Assembly: GCA_026120185.1 (NCBI GenBank)
Contig: JANUWF010001217.1
Coordinates: forward strand, 3,208,001-3,272,000
Direction of reading: 5' to 3'
DNA from: Voacanga thouarsii
Taxonomy: Eukaryota; Streptophyta; Magnoliopsida; Gentianales; Apocynaceae
DNA: 64,000 nucleotides
The notes under the pieces were generated by a model. The model worked only from the letters and a program-made list of their open reading frames with translations. It did no database searches and was not told the origin of the DNA. Made by a program: the position numbers and the translations under genes. This document shows, piece after piece, positions 23,284 to 35,455 of this stretch (position 1 is its first letter; every line of letters starts with the position of its first letter).

Positions 23284-24089
23284 GAGAATTCTTATAAGGA
23301 CAAACAAGATAAGATTTCGTAAGATTTCTTATCCTTTTGATTCGTAAGAATTACACCATAAATTGAGTGACTTGGCAGAAGCAAAGAAGTTATCATGGAG
23401 CACAATATTCGTGCTCGAAGTCCTACACCTGTAAATAGATATATAATTCTTGCTTCTTACCCACCTTTTACCTAGCAATACCTTAGCAAGACCTCCCCTT
23501 ACCATGAATATTCTAAATCCAGCTTCTTCCACCCAAAACACAAACGAAACCCAAAAAGCTGACAGTTCCTTTTATGCCTTACTAACTCCTTCGCCTTTCA
23601 AAAAAGCGGTAATTCTCGCCTCTCCACAAATTCTGTCCAAACCAGAAACATCCTCAACTTCTCCTAAACTTGAAACCTTTGAGTTTGTTTCAAAAACTTT
23701 AATACCATTACTAGCAATTCTACGAGACTTAGCCACTAAAATAGAACATGAAATAATAAACATTCTCCACCCATAAGCCTTCAATCAATCCAGCCATCTA
23801 TTCAAAACCAGATTCTACTATGAACACATCCTATTTGCCACTGGTTCGATTAAATGTAAACATGAACCAAATACCTCCAAAAATGATAAAAGCATTGTTT
23901 ATTCAAGATGCATATGAACAAAATCCTTAATCTCAATACCTGGCCTGTGTCAAGAATCTACACTCCCATTCAGTTTAAAAGTCCCTTCAAACCACAAATC
24001 TACAACTTCATAAATTATCTAGACGCCTGATATAATTTCTTATTCTTTCGAGACCTTTCATGTACTTTGTTTGTCAATTATGGAAAAGG
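23284..24089 (+). pseudogene. Pararetrovirus ORF2, N-terminal part
   Basis: Spacer to 23502, then ATG at 23503 and open frame to 23776 with KPETSSTSPKLETFEF and FVSKTLIPLLAIL, nearly the same as the minus-strand copy ending at 12448. Beyond 23776 the frame is broken but similarity runs to 24089 (FVNYGKG), where a large LTR is inserted. The rest of ORF2 resumes at 33867. In viral order it continues from the RNase H that ends at 4254. Confidence 0.8.
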
Positions 24090-24254
24090 TGTAAAACTCC
24101 ACCCTAATATGCCCTGGGAGTGTGCATTACATAATTTATGGTCATACTTAATTTTTATCTTGTGTTTCATGAGTGATTTAATTGGGTAATAATTATGCCG
24201 AGTTGCTACATTGAGCTTGCGTACATTACTTGAGTATGTGCTAGCTTATCTTGT

Positions 24255-26136
24255 TGATAGGGGTTAAAATTATCGTTATTTTTCTAGATATTTGAGGTTA
24301 ATTTGAGACACTTTTAATAAAATAACTAGTCATATTCCTTCCTATTTGATATTTTATTTATAAAAAATACTTTTTTATAATTTTATTTAAAAATAGGTGA
24401 AATTTAGAGCTAATTGTGTATTTTTTCAATACAGACCTAGAACCAGGCCAAAAAGATGGACCTAGTGCTGGTCGTCTACTAGAAGAACAAAGGCAGAAAA
24501 AAATGAGACAAAACAGAGAAGGTGCAATTGGAAATTGGAAAGAAAAAAGAAACATTGGCTCAAATGGCTCAAGGCTAAGCAAACAAAGCAAAAGACAAAT
24601 TTTGGTGGGCCAAAGAAGAAAAGCAACAAAGACGAAAAGCAAAAGTGGAAAGGACAAAAGCATAACAAAGAAAGGAATGAAATCATGGGCCAAGGAGACA
24701 AAAGCAAAAGAGAAATGCAATCGGTGGGTCCGGATGGTTTGCGACTCAATTGAGCCGATGCAAGGAAAGTGTGGCTCGGTTGGCGGCTCAATTGAGTCGA
24801 CGCAACAGAATAAAGGGAAATCAACTTCAGCTTTTGTTAGCTTAATCAGAAGCCAATTTTAGAAATCAACAAGAATGCCTTTGGTACAAAACGACAAAGA
24901 AGTTTTCCAAAGCTCAAATCAAAATTAAGTTCCGGAATTGTTTTCCAATTTTAAGGCGTTAGACCTCTTTGTTTTATTTAGATTTTATTTGGACAATTAC
25001 TAATTCTTTTTTGTTTTGGATTTTTTAGGCAATTACTTCTTCTTTACTTAGGATTCTTTTAGGAACTTTGTAAGCCTATAAATAAAGGCCAATTATCTTA
25101 GAAAATGGGATGCACAATCTAGGAAGTTAGACATATTTTTTAGAGTGTATCACTAATATTTTCTCTAGAGGAATTACTCAACGAGCATTGATTCTTAGAG
25201 GAGTTTTCATTGAAAATTAAAAGGCTTGTCTATGAGTATTTATCTCTTTCCTTTGTTTTCTTTTTCTTGAACAATGATAATTTATTTCTTTAATTGTATT
25301 TAGATATTATACTTGGATTTATGATTTTGAGTTAATTTAGTTCTTTGATTAATTAATTATTTTCTTTGGTATTTGATTACTTGATTTCATTGGTTATTAA
25401 TGCGAGTTCTTCTAATTGACTTCGACACAACGATGTTAGGAGTTTTGTTGCATTAATTTCGCATTTGATAAATCTTGATGGATTTGAACTATGAAGTTAG
25501 GACTTTAGAACTAAATGGTCAAAGGTTAAGTTAATTTCACCTTGACATAGAGTCATTAGATAATTTTATATTTTTAAGGAATTGAGATTCATGTATATTT
25601 TGGTTAGGATGGCTTGATTGATAAATCTGCTAATTGAATCAAAATATATAATTATGAGCTTAATGCATGTTTTAGTTATGTTAGCTTGATTGACAAATAT
25701 GTTAATATGAATCAAAATATAGGATTCCATGGATTGACAAATGAAGTGGAATTTATTTTTATAATCCTTCATAATGCCAAGAAAATAATTGATTATGATA
25801 AGTATTAGATGATTCATGTCGTACTTTTGAAAATAACTATTTAATTACATGTTTTTCTCTCCGTGAGTTTTATATATATAAATATATATATATATATATA
25901 ATATGCATAATTATTTTTATTTCTTTATCACTTTATTTAGGTCAGTTAAATAATGAATGAAAAGTGATTAGTGTGTACTTGTTCCTTTGAAGATCAATAT
26001 TCGTTAATTCTCTATACTATGTTTGCGATGAATATATTTGCTCACATGTATATTTTGAGATTAATATTTTAATTAAAACTTGATTAAGAGATGGATTTAA
26101 AATTGATAATTTTATATACCCAAAATTTACGCATCA
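24255..26136 (+). mobile_element. Solo LTR, TGATAGGGG family, copy 2
   Basis: Starts TGATAGGGGTTAAAATTATC and ends AATTTACGCATCA, with perfect 5-bp duplications CTTGT at 24250-24254 and 26137-26141. TATA box CCTATAAATAAAGG at about 25076-25089, then a leader with GCACAATCTAGG. The open frames at 24416-24862 are Lys-rich chance frames over the purine-rich U3. A TA microsatellite lies at 25870-25902. No internal element sequence. Confidence 0.88.
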
Positions 26137-26919
26137 CTTGTTATTTAGTTTTGCTATAGAAAGAGAATTTTGGAAAAAGACTCTAATATATAGGAATTTC
26201 ATTGTTAGTTTAAGGTGTATAAGTAGTAGTGGGTTATTAGTAAGAGAGATGAGATTTTATTGATAGGTTGAGGGATCGATGGCTAATTCTTGCTTAGACA
26301 TCCTTTTTTCTTTTTTTTTCTTCTCCCTCCCTCCTTGTGCGGCCAGCCTTGGGTAGATGTCGTTACCATATTTAGAGAAAAAAATTCCATGATTTAAGGA
26401 ACAATTTACCTAAGAAGATTTATTTCCAAATCTATATCACCTTTTAAAATGACTCTATTTTCTTTTTCTTCCCAAAATTTCAGATTCTATGTACTTTATT
26501 TTGGTAATATATTATAAATATTTCCTATTTTGCTTCAAGAATAATATTCTTGGATTAAAGAGATTTTTCTTTCCAATCTAATTCCTCTATCTGCTATTCT
26601 TCAAAATGGGAGAGAAGAATAATTCTTCAAATAAATTAAGATCTTTATTTCTTTTTCCTTCTAAATTCAAATTTCCTTCCTTAATTGTACATGGTGTAGT
26701 TGGCCTTACTAGGGATGGCAATTTCTCGAAATAAAGTGGGGGCCCGGCACGGCAAGGCCGAAGATTCCCCGATTTAAGCGGGGACATGTTTCATTCTTCG
26801 TTCCACTGGGCTGGGCCTGGCCGGGGACAGGGATCGCATGATCCCTGGCTCGCCCGACCCTGCCTCGGCCCACCCAGCCTCGAACAGCCCGCATAGATAT
26901 ATTGTTTGCAATTATATAT

Positions 26920-26922
<3 letters not shown>

Positions 26923-26950
<28 letters not shown>
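26923..26950. repeat. (GT)n microsatellite
   Basis: Fourteen GT units just inside the left subterminal part of the hAT element. Confidence 0.95.
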
Positions 26951-26953
<3 letters not shown>

Positions 26954-27387
26954 CCATTTTTAAGTTATATTATTTATATTTCAATTTTTATCTTTAGTAA
27001 TTGTTTTAGTTTTCATTTGAATAAGCATAAAAAGATTTATAAATTTATTATTTTTAATTTTATATAAACGCACGTCGATCATATAAGTTACTTACGAGAT
27101 AAACTTGAACCGATAAAATTAACTCACATCAAATATGAGTTAAGTTAAGTGAGGAGACGAATTAAAATTGAGTGAGTTGAGCTTGAATTATTCTTAACTC
27201 AACTCAGCTGAATTTAGTGAGTAATCAAATTCAAATCATGGATTTATCTAGGATCATAAGTGAGTAAATATTAAAAACACTTATATTTTTAAATGTATTA
27301 TATATATAAAATATTTATATATATGTAATATTATATATATTAATTATCAAAATGTATAATATATATGTATTATGTATATGTATATAT

Positions 27388-27388
<1 letters not shown>

Positions 27389-27438
<50 letters not shown>

Positions 27439-27524
27439 CATTAATTAGGCAACTTAATTTTATTTTTTCTTTTTTTCAATTTTTATCCCAAAAAATTAAG
27501 AAATTTTCAAAATAACAAATGCTT

Positions 27525-27582
<58 letters not shown>
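27389..27582. repeat. Paired (CA)n-(TA)n compound microsatellites
   Basis: (CA)n at 27389-27421 followed by (TA)n to 27438, and (AC)n at 27525-27544 followed by (AT)n to 27582. The two compound tracts are 85 bases apart in otherwise AT-only text. Confidence 0.95.
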
Positions 27583-27584
<2 letters not shown>

Positions 27585-28080
27585 TAAAATATAAGTACAT
27601 ATAATTAGTATGTAAAAAATATATGTATATATAATAAATGTATCTGTAATTATAAAATAATTAATTTTAAAAGTATTTATATTTATAATAATATATGTAT
27701 GTGTATATTTTATTTATTCTTATTTCTCTAATATTCTAAATATTATATTTTATTTTTTTAAATAATTTGATTAAAAGTACTTTAGATAAGTTTATTCTTA
27801 AAATTTTGTATTATTGTATATATATTTAAAAAGACATTTATGAAATAGTTTAAATTAAAAAATACTTGTTTTATTGCCCCTTCCTTTCCCGGCCCCCCTC
27901 CTCTTTTTTATTTTTGTTTTTTGGGAAAAGAAATGGTCTAGGATTTGGACTATTTTATTTTGCAAATTATTAGGTAAGTACGAATAGAATAGGAGTAAAT
28001 AATTAAAAAATAGAACGTTATTTAAGCTAATATTATATTCATTCATATAATAAAAAAATAATTTTAAAATATAAAATAAA

Positions 28081-28420
28081 ATGTGCCTTGCCCATATTCA
28101 ACGGTTCAAACAATCAAACCCTACCCAACCCATCTTCCTTTCTTCTTTGCTCTATGTTGTTCACCCGAAGCACGCCGCTGCCGCCGCTGCAAGTGAATCG
28201 AGCCCAAACTTAGCTGATATCGTCGGCTTTTCTGTTGCATGGCTTTCATCTCATTCAAGGTTAAGAAGCCTTCCTTGTTCTTCTAGTTCCAATTTAGTCT
28301 TCTGGTTCTTCTGGTTCCAATTTGTTCTGGTTCTTCTGCAACTCCGTATATTTATAGAGTATTTATTTGTGTCAATCTCTACATTTTTTGTCTTGTTTTT
28401 TAAATTCTTTTGACTACTTT
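28081..28420 (+). other. Exon-like segment inside the hAT element
   Basis: A 110-codon frame with CGCCGCTGCCGCCGCTGC coding an Ala run at about 28172-28190, followed by a possible splice donor AAGGTTAAG (about 28257) and low-complexity T-rich text to a possible acceptor TGCAG near 29967. It looks like a leader exon and intron, either of a lost transposase gene or of a captured host gene. The second half of the frame (FWFFWFQFVLV) is T-rich noise. I do not recognise a product. Confidence 0.3.
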
Positions 28421-31400
28421 TTCATTTTAATCACCCTGTTCATTTTCGAAGAGGTTCTTTAGATATAATCACCCTATTCAAAATGCTAAATTGCTAATGC
28501 TACAATATCCTGGTTGGAGTTACTGATCCGAAAAATTTAATTATTAACTTAAGTTTGACAATTTACAAATAATTCCAGCTTTTAAGCATGAGCAATTTTC
28601 TACTACAGGACTTGTTGGCTCAACTAGTTTTTTGAAACATAGCTAAATTTTGAGAATTCAACCAAAGACATAATGTCCTCACATGTTACAATTGAAAAGT
28701 TGCTAAGATGATATTTAGAATGTTTGAGGACTATCTAAGAATGTAGTTATTTCTAGAGTTTATTGCATGTTTGAATGCCACATCTGAAATTGGTATTCCC
28801 TTCAGTTTTTTCACTATTATTTTCACTTCAGTTTTTTCACTATTGTTCCATCTGTTGTGCTGGATTTTCCGTTCCTATGAAAAGAAGAAGAAGACTGAAA
28901 AGGAATTGAAGGAACAAACACATTCTTCTTCTGGTCAAGTGTTTTTTTAATGTGTTGTTCAATTTTTTTTTTAAATCTAGATATTTAAAAAATTGGATAT
29001 AATGTGAGAACACTTTATGTTTGGCCTTAGTATTCCTCACCATGTGAGAACACTTTATGTTTGGAGATAAGATAGTACTCACAAGGAAAGCTCAATGAAC
29101 TCTACACTTTTGACAGACAAAATCCTTATGTTCCCTCTGTCTCTTAAAATACCAATTTCTTTTTCCCATTCCAATATTATAATCCATAGAGGATGGTAAA
29201 ACCCCATTCATTGTTTAGTTTCCATCACTACTATCAATAAGGTAAAATTTTGATAATCTTGAGCATCAATTAATAAGGCTATGTTGGCACAAGCTTTGTA
29301 ATATTTGGTGATAAAACATTACTTTGGTTTCCCTAATCAAAAAGCTTATTCAAATGGGGCCATTTCTAAAGAACAAAGGGAATATCTAGTGGTGCACTGG
29401 AGCTACCACTTTAAAGTGGCTGGTAACAATGGATTTATATGGTTGGTGATTGTGGTGTTGCTGGCAGCTAAATAGTGTATGGGCTTATGATTGGCCAAAT
29501 TTCCAGAGCCTATAGAGAATTTTAGCCTACACATGGACATGGATTTCTTGTTTCCCTTGGAAAAGTTTGAGGTGATGTTGATTTCTATTTAATTCATATG
29601 TCACATGAAGCACTTTTCAACCCTGACAGTTAGGGGAGGGGATTGTTTAGGAGGTATAATAACCTAGTAACCTTGACTGCCATCCATGTTGTTCTTTTAA
29701 GGCAATTCATACTTGGTTCTAGATTTGAAGCTTTGTCCTACAATTGTTCATGGATTGGGAAGAAAGAATTATAGTATTGCTAGGGATATGCATATTTCCT
29801 GTCATTTTCTACTACTTATTCAGTCAAGGACATTGATTTGTACTTGGTGACACGTGTAGAATGCAATTGGACTTGAGTTCAATATTAATTTAAATTATTC
29901 CCATTTTGTAGTATTTTTGTGAACATTTTCTGTTCAACATTTTCTGTATTATTTTTTGAATGCAGCTTGTTCAAGATTTTTTTTTCTTTTTTTTCTTTAG
30001 AGTGGATGAACATTATTTTATAAATTCTTTCAATTCTAATTCTTATATGCGTAAAAGAATTGGCTTGTATTTTCGTTTTGTGAACATTGATATGTGTTGG
30101 GATAATTGGATTTGTAGCAGCTGAATTCCCTCTTGTGAAAATAACATGTCTTTGTTTTTTGTTTCTATGAGATTAGGAATTGTCTATTTACATAGGTCAT
30201 TAAATTTAGCTTAAGATGTGTTTAACTTATGGAATAAAGTGTTTAGAATTCTTAATTTTGTTATTTGGTTGTTGGGCTAAAATCGGGCTCCCACATCCCC
30301 GGTTCCCTACTGGGCTAAAACAGGACCCCCACCTCCCCAGTTCCCCACCGGGTTGGGACCGGGGATTATTTTGTCCCTAGTGGGTCAGGGGCGGGGATCC
30401 CTACCTCTCCTCGTGTTGGGGAGGGAGATATGCGGGAGCGAGGCCTGGATTTCTAGTCCCCAACCCTCATTTGCCCCGTTGCCATCCCTAGCCTTAGCAT
30501 ACCTGCGATTCCATAATTTTTCCTTCAATTTTTGGTAACAATATCCACAACATTAATCCTCTACCATTGCTGGAAATTTTCTTTCTTTTCAAGTAGGCAA
30601 AACCTTCCACTTCTATCAAAGGTTTGAATTCTAATTGTTTCCTATCTAGAGCCCACAAATTCAGCTTCTAGGCTCTCTAATTACAACCAAGAATATAGCT
30701 GTGAAACGGTCAATTTCCTTCTTAGTTTAGCCCTTGATTTTGGCCAACTCATCTTGGTGACAACCTAACAGTTGAACCCTCAGCACACACACACGAAGCA
30801 AAGGCAGCATTAAAAGCTAATTTCTAGTTATTCCAACCTATCAAAACCAACAATAGGTTTTGGTCCTCCTTCAAGCAAAACTGAAGGGGGAAAAAAAAAA
30901 AGAAGCCCCAACATCACACATAACTATTCTTTGATCACAAAACTTGTAGCAAAAAAATAAACAGCATACTCCTCTCACCCTTCGATTGCTAAAACAAAGG
31001 CATATACACACACTAGTCATTCTGCACCTCTAAATTCCAACAATGCTGAGAACCAAGACCTCATCCCTTCTCTATTTCTCCAAGGAACTGAAACTCCACT
31101 CTTTCCCTCCACCAAAGCTGAAATTGTTCAGCACTTACTTCTCTATATCTTCTCCTCCATAGCTTAAACATATCACACCCTTTTTCCTCTTGGATTTTTT
31201 CCCTGAACTTACTCCCCGATCACCTCCTCAAACATGAACATCTTCCTTTTCTTTTGTTATCCCATCAAGCACCCAAAAATCTATTCTCCTTTTCTCACAA
31301 TCAACCGAACACCCTTGGATATTAGATCTCCCTCGATTACTTCCTTCTCTCTTTTGCTCTCCATTAGAGAAACAAGATAAATGCACAACCATACTCTCGA

Positions 31401-32449
31401 CATCTCCCTATCTCCCTCTCATTATACTCTTGTTCTCGGGAGGAAGTTCATCTCTTCACCATCACCATTCTCTCGGCGTCAAGGTGGGTTGAGCAGTGCC
31501 GACTTCCTCAAGATAGCATAGTTGGATCCCTCTAGGGTTGGCCTGGACCACTCTTGTTCATCAAAGAACTCATGGCCATATCTGTTGTAAGCCTTATATT
31601 CATATATGTTGTAGGTCAAGTAAATTGTTGATAGTTTAGTTGTGAGTAAAAATAGGGTCTAGATTGGTAACATGTAGTGAAGGTATGCTGATACATGATT
31701 TTTGTATGAAATTTGCATAGCTACATGTTATTTTTATGATCAAAATAGGGCCGTGAACGTATGTGTTGCTTTAGTACAAAATATTGCAGCCAATTCTATT
31801 TTCCATTCAACTATAGGTGGTCTACAAGTTCTATAGTCATAATGCTATTTTCACTTGATGATGAGTAATCTATTATTCCATATGGTTATGTGGTTATCTT
31901 GATGCTTGTTAACAATGATGTTTTGATGGGGAATTGCTTGTTCGATTAATTAATTAATTGATTATATATTCATTAATTAATTTCTTGATATTTATTTTTC
32001 TATGTAATAGTGTATGAAAAATTATTATCCACTATTAGTTATCAATACCTTAATTGCTAAATATCAATTATTGATTGATAAATTATTTGATTACTATCTC
32101 CATTTATTTAAACATTATATATTAGACGTTAACTATCAAATATGAAATATTATATGATATCAACTAATTGATCTAGATTACTTATTAGATTGTCGTATTT
32201 CCTATTTAATTATTATTTGCTATATAGTCATGTGTTTATTTAATTACTATCTATTTACCTATTAAATATTAGTTGTTAATATAATAGAATTATCGATTAA
32301 GTAATCTAGTCAAATGATGATAATTAATATATGTGACTATTAATTGTTACTTATATTTACCCACGAACTTATATTCATTTACCAATTAATATTAAATAAA
32401 TATCTTCTTAATATTATGTCTAATTATTTATTACTTTCTACATGATATA

Positions 32450-32451
<2 letters not shown>

Positions 32452-32488
<37 letters not shown>
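32452..32488. repeat. (TG)n microsatellite
   Basis: About 18 TG units, ending exactly where the 106-bp tandem duplication begins. Confidence 0.95.
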
Positions 32489-32491
<3 letters not shown>

Positions 32492-32700
32492 GGATGCACA
32501 TTGATATGCATTGATTAGGAGAGTGAGTAGAAATTATTAGATGAAGATTTTAATTGTGATTTGTAATTTAATTAGAGTCGGGGTCGGGACTATTATGGAT
32601 GCACATTGATATGCTTTAATTAGGAGAGTGAGTAGAAGTTATTAGATGAGGATTTTAATTGTGATTTGTAATTTCATTAGAGTCGGGGTTAGGATTTGGG
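32488..32700. repeat. 106-bp tandem duplication in the large LTR
   Basis: TTATGGATGCACATTGATAT starts at 32488 and again at 32594. The units run through GAGTCGGGGT and differ by only a handful of bases, so this duplication is younger than the LTR. Confidence 0.85.
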
Positions 32701-33866
32701 ATCTAGCTGCGTTTTAAGTTAGGCTTACCAGAAAACTCCAATTCTGTAAATCCTTGCATATCCATTTGATAAACGATGTACAATTTGCAAGTCATTATGT
32801 TTAATTCTTTCAATTTCTATCTTGATAATCAAACATAGAATTCACGATTTGAGCACTCAATATTGTTATGATCAAACCACTGTCTGTTATAAATGCAATA
32901 TGGACATTCAGGATTTTCAATTAAATACACATTACCATATTAACGATCTAATAGTTTGGGTAATTTGTTGAGAACATCCTAAATCAGATATATGATTCGT
33001 TGAGTACTTAATTAGGGTAGACTTCTAGTATTAGTCTCTGAGAGTTAGGATTAGTTTTTCAGTAGGCAGCCACTTCCAGGAGATGACCTCTTTCAGGATG
33101 AGATGTCAGTACTAGTAAGTCGACCAGTCTATGCTATCACTATAGTTTGGATGGAACTATTGAATGGAGATGGACGGTCGGTAAGTTTGTGGTAGAAGAT
33201 GGAGGAATATTTCCCCTAGTGGGCCGATCACACATTTCACTGTGATGTAAGGTCCACAGTGACTAGTCATGATACAGGGTTTCATCAATTTTCATTTATG
33301 GAATTATGTTGCAACGATGTTATGAGTGGTTTTGTTTACTGAAATACTCCTACTTTGGATATCCGTATTTAAATTGTTTAACTTGTGAATTATTGCAAAA
33401 CTTGGAACCATTCAGTGTTTACTCGATTAATAACTTGCACATATTTTTCTATCAACAATTTATGAAAAGTTGCATCATGAAGGAATTCTACAACTATTTC
33501 ATGTGCCACACATGATTTACTGAGGATTTCTTTCTTACACGATTTTCTTTATCATATTTCAGGAAGTATTAGACCTAAGGTGGACAATTATTAGAGACAA
33601 ATATTGTCCCAGATTTAATTGTTCTTTTATATATTTGAGATAAGAAGATGATTGTCCTTTAGAAGTTATTTTATTTAAGCTGTGGATTTTAGATTTGTAC
33701 ACTTTAAGTTTATTTCCGAAACCTTGTAATAAGTTTTTGATAAGATGTATTCTTAAGTTTGAATCTTGTTACTTTCTCTGTTTTATCTAGTTATAAAGAC
33801 ACCTAATCCTAAGGATGGGATGACATCCCTGACCTTCTTCGAGTCACATAGTAGCGGGGTGTTACA

Positions 33867-34350
33867 AAATGGATCATTAATACCATTCCCAGATGGTTCT
33901 ACTAATAGTGGAAAACTTTTGATAGAAACCAAGATTCTCGTTCAACTCCGAATAAACTCTAGTTTGCCACTTACGTTAAAGACAACCAACTTTCTCATTT
34001 TCCAGCACATATCCAGTATTCTAAATTCTTTCTTGAAAAGACATTTGTTATATAATTGGTTAGAATTATAAGTTAGAAAGCCTTGAGTTAGTTAAACATT
34101 TATGCCGAAAACTTAAACTCAAAGAATGGTTGCCAAAGCCTTCAGCACCAGCAAATCCCACTGCACTAGTTAAAAAGAAAAAATGTGCATGTTTTTTCTC
34201 CAGCAAAGGAAAATCTAAAATCTCAAAAGTAAATATTCAACTCTAGCTTCAGATTTTACAAAAGCATATTTAATTATCAAAAGATATTAGTGATGATGAA
34301 AATCAGCCTGACTTTAGCTTCTTCTTTTTTTTTTTTTTATAATGGAGACA
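33867..34350 (+). pseudogene. Pararetrovirus ORF2, C-terminal part
   Basis: Continues the viral ORF2 cut at 24089. It aligns with minus-strand 11830-11400, including LVKHLCRKLKLKEW (about 34090-34130) and the basic tail ALVKKKK (about 34165). It ends in an acidic text near 34290 and a T-run at 34327. Multiple stops. Confidence 0.75.
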
Positions 34351-34856
34351 TGGATAATGCAACTGGTATTGCAGCAACATACCTTTGTCAAAGTCCATAA
34401 TGACAAGAATCCATTCTGAGAGAAAAGGAGAACTCTGACAACTCTAGCTATACAACATGTCAAAGCCATTGTATGCGATCATGGACCTCATCTACAAAAT
34501 AATTCATTGCACTGACAAATGCAGTGGACCCCTCTATTAAAAAAGAATCTTGGAACAAATTCTATATGTAGCTAACAGCCTAATGCCTACTTCACATGTT
34601 GTGGACCTCCCAACAATAATGCGAAATTCACTCAGGGAAAGCTATACCACTTCAGCCTATTCAAGGCTCCAATTCCTCTATGAAATACAGAGTGAGTTTA
34701 CTAGTCCTTCAAAAGAAAACTCTTTGTATGTAGAAATTGATTACTTCTTATTTCAATTTCAAACATTTGTATTTTGAACATTTTTTCTATAACTCCCAAT
34801 CCACATAAGAAATAAAATCAGTAAAGGTTCAAGAACAACTCCTGGGTGCACACTTT
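34351..34856 (+). promoter_or_regulatory. Pararetrovirus intergenic region, second copy
   Basis: Plus-strand counterpart of 10873-11370. The TATA-like box is degraded to TATTCAAGG (about 34659-34667) and a polyA signal AATAAAAT lies at about 34811. The open frame 34550-34777 crosses the transcribed repeat region and is not a gene. Confidence 0.7.
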
Positions 34857-34868
34857 TGGTATTAAAGC
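34857..34868 (+). promoter_or_regulatory. Degenerate Met-tRNA primer binding site
   Basis: TGGTATTAAAGC; two changes from TGGTATCAGAGC. It occupies the same place relative to polyA signal and leader as the exact site at 10861-10872. Confidence 0.85.
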
Positions 34869-34965
34869 CATGTTCATTCTTTACTTTGTCATGCTTCAAT
34901 TAATCATGTCTGAATAAGTTTCTTACTTTCTCTTTCTATTTTTGCATGATGTAGTCTTTAATCTA
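34869..34965 (+). other. Pararetrovirus leader, first part, ending at an orientation switch
   Basis: Matches the reverse complement of 10860-10770. At about 34965 the text switches abruptly to movement-protein linker in the opposite orientation. Confidence 0.75.
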
Positions 34966-35455
34966 GTTTTCTACTTTAAAAAGGGAGACTGTAACAATGT
35001 GACCTTCAACAGGGATTTTAATTTCTTCAAGAGGAACGATTGTAGATTCTTTTACTTCGTTTTTTGCAGTATACCATTTTCTAGCAATAATATTGATACA
35101 TTCCATTTGATTATATTTTTCAAAATATTAATAACAATAAAAAAAGTCTAAATACTTTCAAAATTTCTTTAGATCAGAATAATAATTTCTTTGTAGTCTA
35201 AGTCTTTTATCAGGCTTAATGGCAGCAAAATACTAATCTATTTTCAGTAGATTACAAAGCCTATTCCATAAGTGTTTTAAGTATGTTTTTTTTATCTAAT
35301 TCAAATTCAACATTAGAAGAAATTGTCATTAAAGTATTTGGCATTTGTATTTCTGATTTAGTAGGGCTTGATGATTTGATATTGATATCATCTTTGTCTC
35401 GCATTTTAGGAATTTCACCAGAAAAATCAACATTACTGAGTTTTCAAGTACTCTG
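34966..35455 (-). pseudogene. Pararetrovirus movement protein C-terminal linker
   Basis: Minus-strand match to 9893-10320, including SSPTKSEIQM and the KYNQMECINIIARKWY stretch. It is the continuation of the movement protein that ends at 53160; the Tekay element 35456-53159 was inserted between the two parts. Confidence 0.8.

Larger units (their letters stand above)
26710..30490. mobile_element. Non-autonomous hAT-type element, 3.8 kb
   Basis: Terminal inverted repeats TAGGGATGGCAA (26710) and TTGCCATCCCTA (to 30490). Flanks share GCCTTA (left GGCCTTAC, right GCCTTAGC), a diverged 8-bp duplication typical of hAT. Both subterminal regions (26740-26890 and 30285-30470) are GC-rich with many CCCCGG and GGGGCGGGG words, in sharp contrast to the AT-rich rest. 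That fits clustered transposase-binding sites (inference). No transposase domain is visible inside. It sits in the 4.1-kb LTR. Confidence 0.75.
24090..33866. mobile_element. Large solo LTR (about 4.1 kb) carrying two nested elements
   Basis: It starts TGTAAAACTCCACCC and ends GCGGGGTGTTACA. Flanks are AAAGG on the left and AAATGG on the right (5-bp duplication with a one-base indel), and viral ORF2 is continuous across it. Subtracting the nested elements 24255-26136 and 26710-30490 leaves about 4.1 kb. I see no gag or pol. TGTAA...TTACA ends and the length suit Ty3/gypsy Tekay-type LTRs (inference). The parts 26137-26709 and 30491-33866 are this LTR and have no gene. Confidence 0.7.

Noticed and set aside
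24358..24862. Overlapping long frames on both strands (120-148 codons)
   Set aside because: They arise from purine-rich U3 sequence of a solo LTR. Composition (Lys/Arg on one strand, Phe/Leu on the other) is low-complexity, and the same region in copy 4 gives different frames.
27389..27582. Short spaced repeats that could suggest an array
   Set aside because: They are plain CA/TA microsatellites; there is no repeat-spacer pattern and this is plant DNA, so CRISPR is not considered.
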